A stretch of 10,864 nt of DNA from Acidothermales bacterium (GTDB taxonomy: Bacteria; Actinomycetota; Actinomycetes; Streptosporangiales; WHST01): positions 1-10,864 of the forward strand of contig JAFMQP010000094.1 of NCBI GenBank assembly GCA_017354575.1. The letters run 5' to 3'. The notes beneath the pieces were generated by a model. That model was not told the origin of the DNA. It was given only the letters and a program-made list of their open reading frames with translations, and ran no database searches. Of this stretch, positions 1 through 6,391 are shown in pieces. How positions within the stretch are numbered: position 1 is the first letter of the stretch; the number at the start of each line of letters is the position of its first letter. A program made the translations under genes and the position numbers.

Positions 1-1872
1 GGCAGCAGCAGCAGCAGCCAGCAGCACCACACCGACGGCCCACCCACGAACCGGCAGATCATGGTCGTGTTCGGCGCGCTGATGCTCGCCGTGCTGCTGT
101 TCGCGCTCGACCAGACCATCGTCAACACGGCACTGCCGACGATCGTCGGCGACCTACACGGGCTCAACCAGATCTCCTGGGTGCTCACGGCATACCTGCT
201 GAGCTCGACCGTCGTGCTGCTGATCTACGGCAAGCTCGGCGACCTGTTCGGCCGCAAGGGCCTGTTCATCTTCGCGATCAGCGTGTTCCTCGTCGGCTCC
301 GCGCTGTGCGGGCTCGCACAGAGCATGAACCAGCTGATCGCGTTCCGCGCGCTCCAGGGCGTCGGCGGCGGCGGGCTGATGATCGGCGCGCAGGCGATCA
401 TCGGCGACGTCGTGCCGCCGCGCGAACGCGGCAAGTACATGGGCTTCATCGGCGCCGTGTTCGGCGTCTCCACCGTCGCGGGCCCGCTGCTCGGCGGCCT
501 TTTCACCGACCACGCGTCGTGGCGCTGGTGCTTCTACGTCAACGTGCCGGTCGGCTTGGCCGCGCTCGCGGTCATCATCTCCGTGCTGCACCTGCCGAAG
601 CGCAGGGAGAGGCACCGGCTGGACGTCCTCGGCACGCTGCTGATGGCGGCGGCGTCGGTGTGCATCGTGCTGTTCACCACGTGGGGCGGCACGAGGTACC
701 CGTGGTCGTCGACGCGGATCATCCTGCTCGGTGTCGGGTCCGTCGTCTTCGCGGTGGCGTTCGTCGTCGCGGAGCACTTCGCGAGCGAGCCGATCATCCC
801 GCTGCGGCTGTTCAAGAACGGCATCTTCAACGTCGCCGCCCTGATCGGCTTCGTCATCGGCATCTGCATGTTCGGCGCGCTCGGCTACCTGCCGCTGTTC
901 CTGCAGACGGTCGACGGGGCGAGCGCCACCGGGTCCGGGCTGCTGCTGCTCCCGTTCGTCGCGGGCATGCTCGTCTCGTCCATCTGGTCGGGACGCGCGA
1001 TCACCGCCACCGGGCGGTACAAGATCTTCCCCATCCTCGGCACGGCCGTCGCGGCCGGCGGTCTCGCGCTGCTGTCGCTGATGTCCGTCGACTCCAGCCG
1101 GCTGACCAACGGCCTGTACTTCGCCGTGCTCGGTCTGGGCATCGGCCTCGTCATGCAGGTGCTCATCCTCGTCGTGCAGAACTCCGCACCCCGCCAGGAC
1201 ATGGGCTCGGCGACCGCGGCGGCGAACTACTTCCGGCAGATCGGCGCGTCGCTCGGCGCGTCCATCGTCGGGGCGATCTTCACGCACCGGCTCACCGACA
1301 AGCTCGACACGATCATCCCGCGAGGGGCGCACGTCAAGGTCCCGGACGCGAACTCGATCACGCCCGCGGTGCTGAGGCGACTGCCGCCGCCTCTCAGGGA
1401 CGAGTTCATCAAGGCGTACGCGGACTCGCTGACGCCCGTGTTCCTTTACCTCGTGCCGCTCGTCGGGGTGGCGTTCATCCTGGCATGGTTCCTCAAGGAG
1501 ATCCCGCTGCGTTCCGGGCAGGCGATGGCCGCCCCGGCGAACGGCGACGGGCTGCTCCCGCCGGACCGCAGGGACGCGCTGCTCGCCGGGCTCGTGCTGA
1601 GCCTGGCAGCCCATCGCGCCACCCGTCACGACCGGCCCGGCAGCGCGCTCACCCGCGCGCTTGCGAACATGGTCAACGGCCGCGACGGCGAGGACGTCGA
1701 CGCGAGGGCGAGACGGGCGGCGGACGACGTGGTCCGTCCGGCGGCGATCGCGCTGTTGCGGCACGCCGCCGGCGACAACGGCATCCCGCCGCTGCACCAG
1801 ACGAACGCCGCGGCGACCACCCGCACGATTCCCGCGGCGACACCCGAGAACCGAGAGAGGATGTACGAATGA
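1..1872 (+). CDS. DHA2-family MFS drug exporter (EmrB/QacA type), 5' end outside window
   Basis: This is a proton-driven multidrug exporter of the inner membrane, expected to have 14 membrane segments. The reading frame is open from base 1, and the 20 codons before the first ATG (61) encode a Ser/Gln/His-rich tail ending in TNRQI, typical of the cytosolic N-terminus of this family. The true start is therefore probably upstream. Counting from ATG 61, family motifs are LDQTIVNTALPTI (16-28), motif A GKLGDLFGRKG (57-67), the antiporter motif GVSTVAGPLLGG (135-146) and WRWCFYVNVPVG (154-165). Hydrophobic segments continue to about residue 490. A soluble tail of about 115 residues follows, longer than in many relatives and without a domain I recognise. 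The stop codon overlaps the next ATG (ATGA, 1869-1872), so it is the first visible gene of a coupled operon. The substrate cannot be read from sequence. Confidence 0.93.
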   Translation, partial: GSSSSSQQHHTDGPPTNRQIMVVFGALMLAVLLFALDQTIVNTALPTIVGDLHGLNQISWVLTAYLLSSTVVLLIYGKLGDLFGRKGLFIFAISVFLVGSALCGLAQSMNQLIAFRALQGVGGGGLMIGAQAIIGDVVPPRERGKYMGFIGAVFGVSTVAGPLLGGLFTDHASWRWCFYVNVPVGLAALAVIISVLHLPKRRERHRLDVLGTLLMAAASVCIVLFTTWGGTRYPWSSTRIILLGVGSVVFAVAFVVAEHFASEPIIPLRLFKNGIFNVAALIGFVIGICMFGALGYLPLFLQTVDGASATGSGLLLLPFVAGMLVSSIWSGRAITATGRYKIFPILGTAVAAGGLALLSLMSVDSSRLTNGLYFAVLGLGIGLVMQVLILVVQNSAPRQDMGSATAAANYFRQIGASLGASIVGAIFTHRLTDKLDTIIPRGAHVKVPDANSITPAVLRRLPPPLRDEFIKAYADSLTPVFLYLVPLVGVAFILAWFLKEIPLRSGQAMAAPANGDGLLPPDRRDALLAGLVLSLAAHRATRHDRPGSALTRALANMVNGRDGEDVDARARRAADDVVRPAAIALLRHAAGDNGIPPLHQTNAAATTRTIPAATPENRERMYE

Positions 1873-2318
1873 CGAGACGACTCGTTGGGGCGATCGCAGG
1901 GGGCATCGTGCTGCTCACCGGCGCATGGCTCGTCCTGGCACCGTTCGGGCTGGGCTTCCAGCGGTCAGGCAAGGACTGGACCGACGAGACGCTGACCGAC
2001 GTGTGGACCGGCATCGGCCTCGGTGTCGTCGGGTTGATCGCCATCGTCGCGTTCCTCGCGGCGCTGCGTCAGCACCTCGTCGAGCGGGGGCTCGTGACGC
2101 CCCGGTCGCGACCGGTGGCCGAGCCGCAGCCCGCCGCCGGGCCGGTGCAGCCCGCGCCGCAGCAGGCAGGACGCAGTGAGCTGGACAGTCTGATCGCGCC
2201 GCTCATCACGGCCATCACCGAGGACATCAACAGGGACCGGCAGACGGCGAACAACGGCGCGGCGCATGCGTCCGGACGCCCCGCACCGGGTAGCGAGTCG
2301 AAGGAGCAGTCGCTGTGA
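1869..2318 (+). CDS. Small two-helix membrane protein, SPW-repeat-like, with soluble tail
   Basis: 149 residues. The start is ATG 1869, overlapping the exporter stop by ATGA; AGAGAGG lies about 8 bases upstream. Residues about 5-27 and 45-66 are hydrophobic segments joined by a short polar loop (FQRSGKDWTDETLTDVW). The pattern GAWLVLAPFGLGF, then a Trp-containing loop, then a second helix is like one unit of the SPW-repeat membrane proteins (resemblance noted by eye, no search run). After residue 75 comes a Pro/Gln/Ala-rich linker and a possible amphipathic helix (SELDSLIAPLITAITEDINR), probably cytosolic. It aligns without gaps with the next gene product over about 65 residues, so the two are paralogues. 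Its position suggests an accessory role to the exporter, but that is inference; no function is established here. Confidence 0.8.
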   Translation: MTRRLVGAIAGGIVLLTGAWLVLAPFGLGFQRSGKDWTDETLTDVWTGIGLGVVGLIAIVAFLAALRQHLVERGLVTPRSRPVAEPQPAAGPVQPAPQQAGRSELDSLIAPLITAITEDINRDRQTANNGAAHASGRPAPGSESKEQSL

Positions 2319-2644
2319 CCCTCCCCGTCACCACCGTCACCACCGTCAACACCGTCACCACCGTCAAGGCCGTCAACGGCAGGGACAAGCTCGGGATCTT
2401 CGCGCTCGTCCTGATGCTGCTCGGCGGCGCGTGGCTCGCGGCGGCACCGTTCATCGTGGGCTACCAGTCCCGCGGCGGACACTGGCCGGAGGGCACGAGG
2501 AACGAGTTCTTCGTGGGCGTCGGCATCATGGCGGTCGCGGTCACGGCGCTCATCGTGTTCGCGGCGAACGCACTGGCCGAGATCTCGCACCGGCCGGCGC
2601 ACGTGCGGCACGTCGACGCCGGCGACGCCGGTTACGTCGACTGA
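2315..2644 (+). CDS. Small two-helix membrane protein, SPW-repeat-like, paralogue of preceding gene
   Basis: 109 residues. The start is GTG 2315, overlapping the preceding stop (GTGA); AAGGAG at 2301-2306 lies 8 bases upstream and supports this start. The first 21 residues are a Thr/Val repeat (VTTVTTVNTVTTV) encoded by a 9-base periodic tract. Residues about 26-48 (LGIFALVLMLLGGAWLAAAP) and 67-88 are hydrophobic, joined by the loop GYQSRGGHWPEGTRNEF. The GAWL..APF.(V/L)G(Y/F)Q pattern matches the previous protein position by position. The C-terminal tail is short and polar. It is the last gene of the exporter operon, followed by inverted repeats and a convergent regulator. Function is unknown; pairing with the exporter suggests a membrane accessory subunit, which is inference. 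Confidence 0.78.
   Translation: MTLPVTTVTTVNTVTTVKAVNGRDKLGIFALVLMLLGGAWLAAAPFIVGYQSRGGHWPEGTRNEFFVGVGIMAVAVTALIVFAANALAEISHRPAHVRHVDAGDAGYVD
2325..2375 (+). repeat. Six-fold 9-base periodic CCGTCA tract inside a coding region
   Basis: CCGTCA begins at 2325, 2334, 2343, 2352, 2361 and 2370, an exact 9-base period repeated six times. It lies near the 5' end of the small membrane protein gene that starts at 2315 and encodes an x-Val-x tripeptide pattern rich in Thr. Unit loss or gain would keep the frame. Confidence 0.85.
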
Positions 2645-2690
2645 CGCCGCGGAGAACGTGGCGTCCGGCTCCTCGGCGTGGGGCCGGACG
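2643..2690. terminator. Two overlapping inverted repeats between convergent genes, possible bidirectional terminator
   Basis: The 46-base gap between the operon end (2644) and the TetR stop (2691) contains GACGCC (2643-2648) with GGCGTC (2660-2665), and a stronger 8-bp pair CGTCCGGC (2662-2669) with GCCGGACG (2683-2690). They share 2662-2665, so they cannot form together in full. There is no T-tract. The position between convergent genes and the lack of other content favour a transcription-ending role, by inference. Confidence 0.5.
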
Positions 2691-3305
2691 TCACTCCCGC
2701 CTCGTGATGGAGTCGCGTAGCACGGCGAACGTATCGTCGACGTACGGCTGCGGGGAACGCCTGGACTTGGCCCGCGCCCAGCGGCGCATCGACACCTTCA
2801 TCGCCATCGCGGCGACGCCCGCGGCGAGCTGCGGGTAGACGTCCTTCTCGTCGGTACCGCTGCGCCGCGCGATGGCCCTGATCATCCGGTCCTCGAACTT
2901 CGCGAAGTGGCTCAGCTGCCACTGCAGCATGGCCGGGTACTGCTCCATCAGCTTGCGGCGCTTCATGAACTCCTGCCGCCGCGGCGCGATCTCGTGCGCG
3001 CAACCGCTGAGGATGGCCCGCAGGTCCTCCCACATGTCACCGGAGCCGCCCGCCTCGAACTTCTCCCACGTCTCCTCGTCGGGAAGCGGCGGGCCGTCGC
3101 CTGCCAGTGCCTCGTCCTTGCCGGAGAAGTAGTTGAAGAACGTCCGCGGCGCGACGTCGGCGAGCCGGCAGATCGCCTCGACGGTGACCTGGTCGGGCCC
3201 GTGCTCGACGGCCAGCTGCAAGGCGGCGTCCTGCAGGGCCCGACGGGTCGCCTGCTTCTTGCGCTCGCGGCGTCCCATCGGGCTCGCGTTCGTCAGCGCG
3301 CCCAT
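2691..3305 (-). CDS. TetR/AcrR-family transcriptional repressor
   Basis: 204 residues from ATG 3305; ATG 3278 (195 residues) is the alternative. The N-terminal DNA-binding domain is clear: a basic stretch GRRERKKQATRRAL, then a helix-turn-helix VTVEAICRLADVAPRTFFNYF (about 40-60) ending in the family's FFNYFSGKDEAL. The C-terminal part (about 75-204) is helical and would bind a ligand and dimerise; it resembles the acyl-CoA-like/MftR-like ligand-domain subgroup, which is a tentative reading. Neither ATG has a good ribosome site, so a leaderless transcript is possible. ATG 3305 is preferred because the 17-bp palindrome ends 10 bases before it; any longer form would place the palindrome inside the coding region. 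It faces the exporter operon tail-to-tail, so it may control the exporter promoter outside the window as well as itself. That is inferred from position. Confidence 0.88.
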   Translation of the reverse strand: MGALTNASPMGRRERKKQATRRALQDAALQLAVEHGPDQVTVEAICRLADVAPRTFFNYFSGKDEALAGDGPPLPDEETWEKFEAGGSGDMWEDLRAILSGCAHEIAPRRQEFMKRRKLMEQYPAMLQWQLSHFAKFEDRMIRAIARRSGTDEKDVYPQLAAGVAAMAMKVSMRRWARAKSRRSPQPYVDDTFAVLRDSITRRE

Positions 3306-3314
3306 TGACGAATT

Positions 3315-3331
3315 CTTGCACAGTGTGCAAG
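3315..3331. promoter_or_regulatory. Perfect 17-bp palindrome, candidate TetR operator
   Basis: CTTGCACA-G-TGTGCAAG is a perfect inverted repeat with one central base, in a stretch less GC-rich than its surroundings. Its near edge is 10 bases from ATG 3305 of the TetR gene. TetR-family dimers typically bind palindromes of about this size beside their own promoters. I saw no second copy in the window; the exporter promoter, where one might be expected, lies off the left edge. Confidence 0.7.
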
Positions 3332-3398
3332 TACACGCAGCCGCCGTCGCGCATCGCGTGACCTCTCGACGCCGCGTTGTCAACGTCCGACGGGTCCT

Positions 3399-3424
3399 GG
3401 TTGATCATGTTCTCATGATCAACC
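3399..3424. repeat. 26-bp inverted repeat with 11-bp perfect arms
   Basis: GGTTGATCATG (3399-3409), loop TTCT, then CATGATCAACC (3414-3424). Each arm contains the self-palindrome TGATCA. It lies about 110 bases beyond the stop of the minus-strand dehydrogenase and about 95 bases upstream of the TetR start. It could end the dehydrogenase transcript (although no T-tract follows on the minus strand) or bind a dimeric regulator; the sequence does not decide. Confidence 0.75.
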
Positions 3425-3484
3425 GGTGCTTCGCACGGCCTGGAGGTCGTGGGAAGCCGAGGTTCGTCGTGGGGAGCTCGGGCG

Positions 3485-3540
3485 GCGCCATGTGAAGTGC
3501 GCCGCGCCATGTGAACTGCGCCGCGCCATGTGAACTAGCC
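3485..3540. repeat. Three tandem copies of a 19-bp repeat
   Basis: The unit GCGCCATGTGAACTGCGCC occurs at 3485-3503 (one change, G for C at 3497), 3504-3522 and 3523-3540 (last copy changed at its end). Each unit has complementary ends (GGCGC/GCGCC around CATGTGAAGT in the first), so each can form a short hairpin. The last copy runs over the stop codon of the dehydrogenase gene (3535-3537). The spacing is too short, and unique spacers are absent, so it is not a CRISPR array. Confidence 0.85.
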
Positions 3541-4281
3541 GCGGCCGATGTAGGGCATGGTCGTCGCCGTAAGGGTCAGGAACTGCACGTTGGCGTCGAG
3601 CGGCAGGCCGGCCATGTAGCGGACGGCCTCCGCGACGTGCCGCGCGTCGAAGGTGGGCTCGGGCGCGACCCGCCCGTCGGGCTGGGCGACGCCGCCCGCC
3701 ATCCCCGTCGTCATGTCCGTCGCCGCGTTGCCGATGTCGATCTGCCCGCAGGCGATGCCGTACGCGCGCCCGTCCAGCGAGACCGACTTGGTCAGCCCGG
3801 TGACGGCGTGCTTGGTCGCGGTGTACGCGACGCTCCTCGGCCGCGGCGCGTGCGCTGAGATGGAGCCGTTGTTGATGATCCGTCCGCCCCGGGGCCGCTG
3901 CTCCTTCATAGTCCGCACGGCGTGGTGCGCGCACAGGAACATGCCGGTGAGGTTGACGTCGACGGCCAGTCGCCAGTCGTGAGGCGAGAGCTCATCGACC
4001 GCGCCCGGCGTGCCGAGGGTGCCCGCGTTGTTGACGAGGACGTCCACCCGGCCCCACGCCTCGCGCACGGCGGCGAAGAGCGCGGCGACCGACTCGTCGA
4101 TCGTCACGTCGGTGCCCACCACGAGCGCGCCGTCCGACCCGTCCGCCGTCTCCCGCAACGTGTCCTCGTGGCGGCCGGCCAGAGCGACGCGGTAGCCGGC
4201 GCCCAGCAGCTCACGCGCGATCCCCCGCCCGAGCCCGGAACCGGCGCCGGTGACCACGGCGACCGGAGACTGCTCCGCCAT
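3535..4281 (-). CDS. Short-chain dehydrogenase/reductase (classical SDR)
   Basis: 248 residues, the usual size of a classical SDR, a cytosolic NAD(P)-dependent oxidoreductase acting on an alcohol or ketone. Visible motifs are TGAGSGLG (11-18, nucleotide binding), D58, NNAG (84-87), N110, S140, and YTATK with Y153 and K157, so the catalytic Asn-Ser-Tyr-Lys set is complete with the usual 13-residue Ser-Tyr spacing. Arg37 after the second strand (AGRHED) suggests preference for NADP, an inference. The C-terminus ends MPYIGRG. The start is ATG 4281 with AAGGAGG at 4289-4295, seven bases upstream, a strong ribosome site. It diverges from the MBL-fold hydrolase across 61 bp, so the two may share regulation. 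The substrate is not predictable. Confidence 0.92.
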   Translation of the reverse strand: MAEQSPVAVVTGAGSGLGRGIARELLGAGYRVALAGRHEDTLRETADGSDGALVVGTDVTIDESVAALFAAVREAWGRVDVLVNNAGTLGTPGAVDELSPHDWRLAVDVNLTGMFLCAHHAVRTMKEQRPRGGRIINNGSISAHAPRPRSVAYTATKHAVTGLTKSVSLDGRAYGIACGQIDIGNAATDMTTGMAGGVAQPDGRVAPEPTFDARHVAEAVRYMAGLPLDANVQFLTLTATTMPYIGRG

Positions 4282-4342
4282 CTGCCGTCCTCCTTCGATA
4301 CGGTGCCTCGGGGAAGCATGCCGTACCCGGAGGGACCGACCG
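4282..4342. promoter_or_regulatory. Divergent promoter region between SDR and MBL hydrolase
   Basis: Only 61 bases separate two divergent genes, and both ribosome sites lie inside: AAGGAGG for the minus gene (4289-4295) and GGAGGG for the plus gene (4329-4334). The two promoters must overlap each other or the neighbouring coding regions. I could not assign confident -10/-35 boxes; TACGGT at 4299-4304 on the plus strand fits TAnnnT but has no convincing -35. Confidence 0.5.
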
Positions 4343-5350
4343 TTGCCGGACGACTGGACCGCGCCTGGCGTCTACGCCGTCGCTCCCGGCGTCCACCGGA
4401 TCCCGCTGCCGCTGCCGAACGACGGCCTGCGCGCGGTCAACGTCTACGCCGTCGAGGACGCCGACGGGCTCACCCTCGTCGACTCCGGCTGGGCGCTCAC
4501 GCTCGCGCGGGAGCGGCTCGAGGACGCGCTGCACGGGATCGGCCGCGAGCTCGGCGACGTGCGCAGGTTCCTCGTCACCCACGTGCACCGCGACCACTAC
4601 ACGCTCGGGGTCGTGCTGCGCCGGGCCTTCGGGTCGCGCATCGTGATCGGCCGTGGCGAGGAACTCAGCCTGCGCCGCATCATCGGCTCCGCTGAGCAGC
4701 CGGAGAGCCCGCACTTCGTCGAGCTGCGCCGCGACGGTGCCGGCGTCGTCGTCGACCGCCTGATCGCCGTCGGCCGCGACGAGCGGACGAACGACTGGGA
4801 GCTGCCCGACGGCTGGCTCGACGACGGCGACGAGATCGAGCTGCGCGACCACACGCTGCGGGTCGTGCACACGCCCGGGCACACCCGCGGGCACGTCGTG
4901 TTCGCCGAGCTCGGCAAGGGGCTGCTGTTCGCCGGCGACCACGTGCTGCCGCACATCACACCGTCCATCGGCTTCGAGGCGGCCCGCGCTCCGCTGCCGC
5001 TCGGCGACTTCCTCGCCTCGCTGCGGACGGTGCGCGCGATGCCGGACCTGCGCCTGCTGCCTGCGCACGGCCCGGTGGCCGACAGCACGCACGCCCGCGT
5101 CGACGAGCTGATCGCGCACCACGAGCGGCGTCTGGACGAGTCGCTCAAGGCCGTCGACGACGGCGCGAGCACCGCGTACGAGGCCGCGCGCATCCTGCGC
5201 TGGACCCGCAGGCTGCGGCCGTTCGACGACCTCGACCCGTACAACCAGATGCTCGCGGTGATGGAGACCGCCGCGCATCTCGACGTCCTCGTCCGCGACG
5301 GCAGGCTCGTCGCGTCGGACGTCGACGGCGTCACGCACTACGCCGCCTGA
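4343..5350 (+). CDS. Metallo-beta-lactamase-fold hydrolase with C-terminal winged helix
   Basis: 335 residues from TTG 4343, chosen because GGAGGG (4329-4334) lies 8 bases upstream and homology-like sequence (PDDWTAPGVYAV) begins here; the same frame is open further upstream from ATG 4250 but would run into the divergent gene. The metal site is complete: HVHRDH (H80, H82, D84, H85), H180 in HTPGH, D199 in FAGDH and H242 in PAHGP, so a two-zinc hydrolase is expected. The C-terminal 85 residues (ERRLDESLKAVDDGASTAYEA...) look like the winged-helix extension of the LACTB2-like subgroup. Members cleave thioesters, lactones, phosphodiesters or RNA, so the substrate is open; it need not be a beta-lactamase and I see no signal peptide. 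It diverges from the SDR and ends 14 bp from the convergent GNAT gene. Confidence 0.9.
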   Translation: MPDDWTAPGVYAVAPGVHRIPLPLPNDGLRAVNVYAVEDADGLTLVDSGWALTLARERLEDALHGIGRELGDVRRFLVTHVHRDHYTLGVVLRRAFGSRIVIGRGEELSLRRIIGSAEQPESPHFVELRRDGAGVVVDRLIAVGRDERTNDWELPDGWLDDGDEIELRDHTLRVVHTPGHTRGHVVFAELGKGLLFAGDHVLPHITPSIGFEAARAPLPLGDFLASLRTVRAMPDLRLLPAHGPVADSTHARVDELIAHHERRLDESLKAVDDGASTAYEAARILRWTRRLRPFDDLDPYNQMLAVMETAAHLDVLVRDGRLVASDVDGVTHYAA

Positions 5351-5364
5351 CCTCGGGCGCGTGC

Positions 5365-6303
5365 CTATCCCGCGACCTTGATCTGCGGCACGTCCCTGGT
5401 GAACTCGCGGAAGCCGACGCCGTAGTACAGGTTCCTGGCGGCCGGATGCGCCGGCGCGCCGAGACAGGCGACCAGCATCCGGTCCGCGCCCGCCGCCCTG
5501 GCCACACGCATGCCGTGCAGCTGCAACGCGGTACCCAACCCCCGTCGCCGGAACTCGCGGTGCGTGCCGACCGGCTCGAACTCGGCGGTTCGCGTCACCT
5601 CGTCCAGCCAGATGACCGCGGTCGCGGCGAGCGTGCCGCCCGGTGCCTCGACCAGCACGTGCAGGTCGGCCCGGTACGGCCAGGTGCGCCGGACCCGCTC
5701 GAACGCCGCCTCGGTGAGACGCGACGGGTACCAGGCGTGCCGGTGCACCTCCACCACGTCCGCCACCGAGACCTCCTCGGCCGCCAGGAACCGGAATCCC
5801 TTCGGCAGCACCGGTTCCGGCAGGTCGGTCAGCTCCCGCGCGTTGAACTGCACCCAGGACCCGTCGTCCGAACCGGTGTCCGCGTCGAACGCGTAGCCGT
5901 GCGCGGCAACGCGGGCGCGCGCCTCGACGTCCGCGACCTGCACCGTCAGCAACCTGTCGACGTCACCCGCCACGTCGTCGTACCAGTCCAGGATCCCGGT
6001 CAGCAGCTCCGGCCGGTCCGGATGCACCTGCCAGAGGAGGTTGGCCTCCTCGACCTCGACGAACGTCCCGTCGCCGCGCGGGGCCCGGTGGGGCAGACAC
6101 GCCCACCCCCACGCGGCCAGCCGGTCGTCGACGAACCACAACCGGTGCCGCCTGAACCGGTTGAGCGCGTCGAAGTCCTTGGCCCAGACCCATGCGAGCT
6201 CACCGACGGTCGCGTCGCCGTTCACCAGCTCGGGCCGCAGTGCCATCACCTGTTGGGCCAGGCCCTGCATCAGCCGGAGTTCGGTCGGGCCGAGGTCCCC
6301 CAT
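5365..6303 (-). CDS. GNAT-family N-acetyltransferase
   Basis: 312 residues from ATG 6303. The C-terminal half holds a typical GNAT fold: a strand EFEPVGTHREF (241-251), the acetyl-CoA pyrophosphate loop RRRGLG (252-257) leading into a helix GTALQLHGM, and the late motif NLYYGVGF (291-298) common to this fold. The N-terminal half (about 1-150) also looks GNAT-like (FVDDRLAAWGWACLP) but lacks the acetyl-CoA loop, so this is probably a double-domain protein with one active half, as in several actinobacterial two-GNAT proteins. The start is not backed by a good ribosome site, but the protein-like character ends there; the frame stays open to 6501. The acceptor (amine, antibiotic or protein) cannot be predicted. 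The stop is 14 bases from the convergent hydrolase stop. Confidence 0.85.
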   Translation of the reverse strand: MGDLGPTELRLMQGLAQQVMALRPELVNGDATVGELAWVWAKDFDALNRFRRHRLWFVDDRLAAWGWACLPHRAPRGDGTFVEVEEANLLWQVHPDRPELLTGILDWYDDVAGDVDRLLTVQVADVEARARVAAHGYAFDADTGSDDGSWVQFNARELTDLPEPVLPKGFRFLAAEEVSVADVVEVHRHAWYPSRLTEAAFERVRRTWPYRADLHVLVEAPGGTLAATAVIWLDEVTRTAEFEPVGTHREFRRRGLGTALQLHGMRVARAAGADRMLVACLGAPAHPAARNLYYGVGFREFTRDVPQIKVAG

Positions 6304-6321
6304 GCCAGCACCGTGGCAGGA

Positions 6322-6391
6322 CCGGACCGTCGTGTCGAGGGAATTTCGGTCCGTACGACACGGAACGGCGGATGTTTGTCGTGATACGACA
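6322..6391. promoter_or_regulatory. Cluster of three short dyads upstream of the GNAT gene
   Basis: Three inverted repeats lie within 70 bases: CGGACCG (6323-6329) with CGGTCCG (6347-6353); TCCGT-ACGAC-ACGGA (6350-6364); and TGTCGT-GAT-ACGACA (6377-6391). The heptamer TACGACA occurs at 6354-6360 and again at 6385-6391, 31 bases apart, close to three helical turns. This is where the GNAT promoter (minus strand) should lie, so regulator binding is plausible; no consensus -10/-35 could be fixed. Confidence 0.45.

Noticed and set aside
154..1797. Long minus-strand ORF (547 codons) opposite the exporter
   Set aside because: It is an antisense shadow of a GC-biased gene: composition dominated by Arg, Asp, Glu and Ala repeats, no motifs, while the plus frame carries clear exporter motifs.
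306..1868. Extended plus frame upstream of the first small membrane protein
   Set aside because: The long open frame is Arg-rich shadow of the exporter; protein-like sequence begins only at ATG 1869, which has its own ribosome site.
3306..3383. Longer TetR start (MTTRRREVTRC...)
   Set aside because: It would put the perfect palindrome inside the coding region and adds a Cys/Thr-rich stretch not typical of TetR N-termini.
3378..3383. TTGACA on the minus strand as the -35 box of the TetR promoter
   Set aside because: The hexamer is perfect, but no TAnnnT-like -10 occurs at 16-19 bases; it is also part of a small GTTGTCAAC palindrome.
3485..3540. CRISPR-like array
   Set aside because: Nineteen-base units abut directly without unique spacers, and no cas genes are present.
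4323..4328. GGGTAC on the minus strand upstream of the SDR as a second stress-sigma promoter
   Set aside because: The -10-like box matches, but no GTTT-like box lies 14-17 bases upstream of it.
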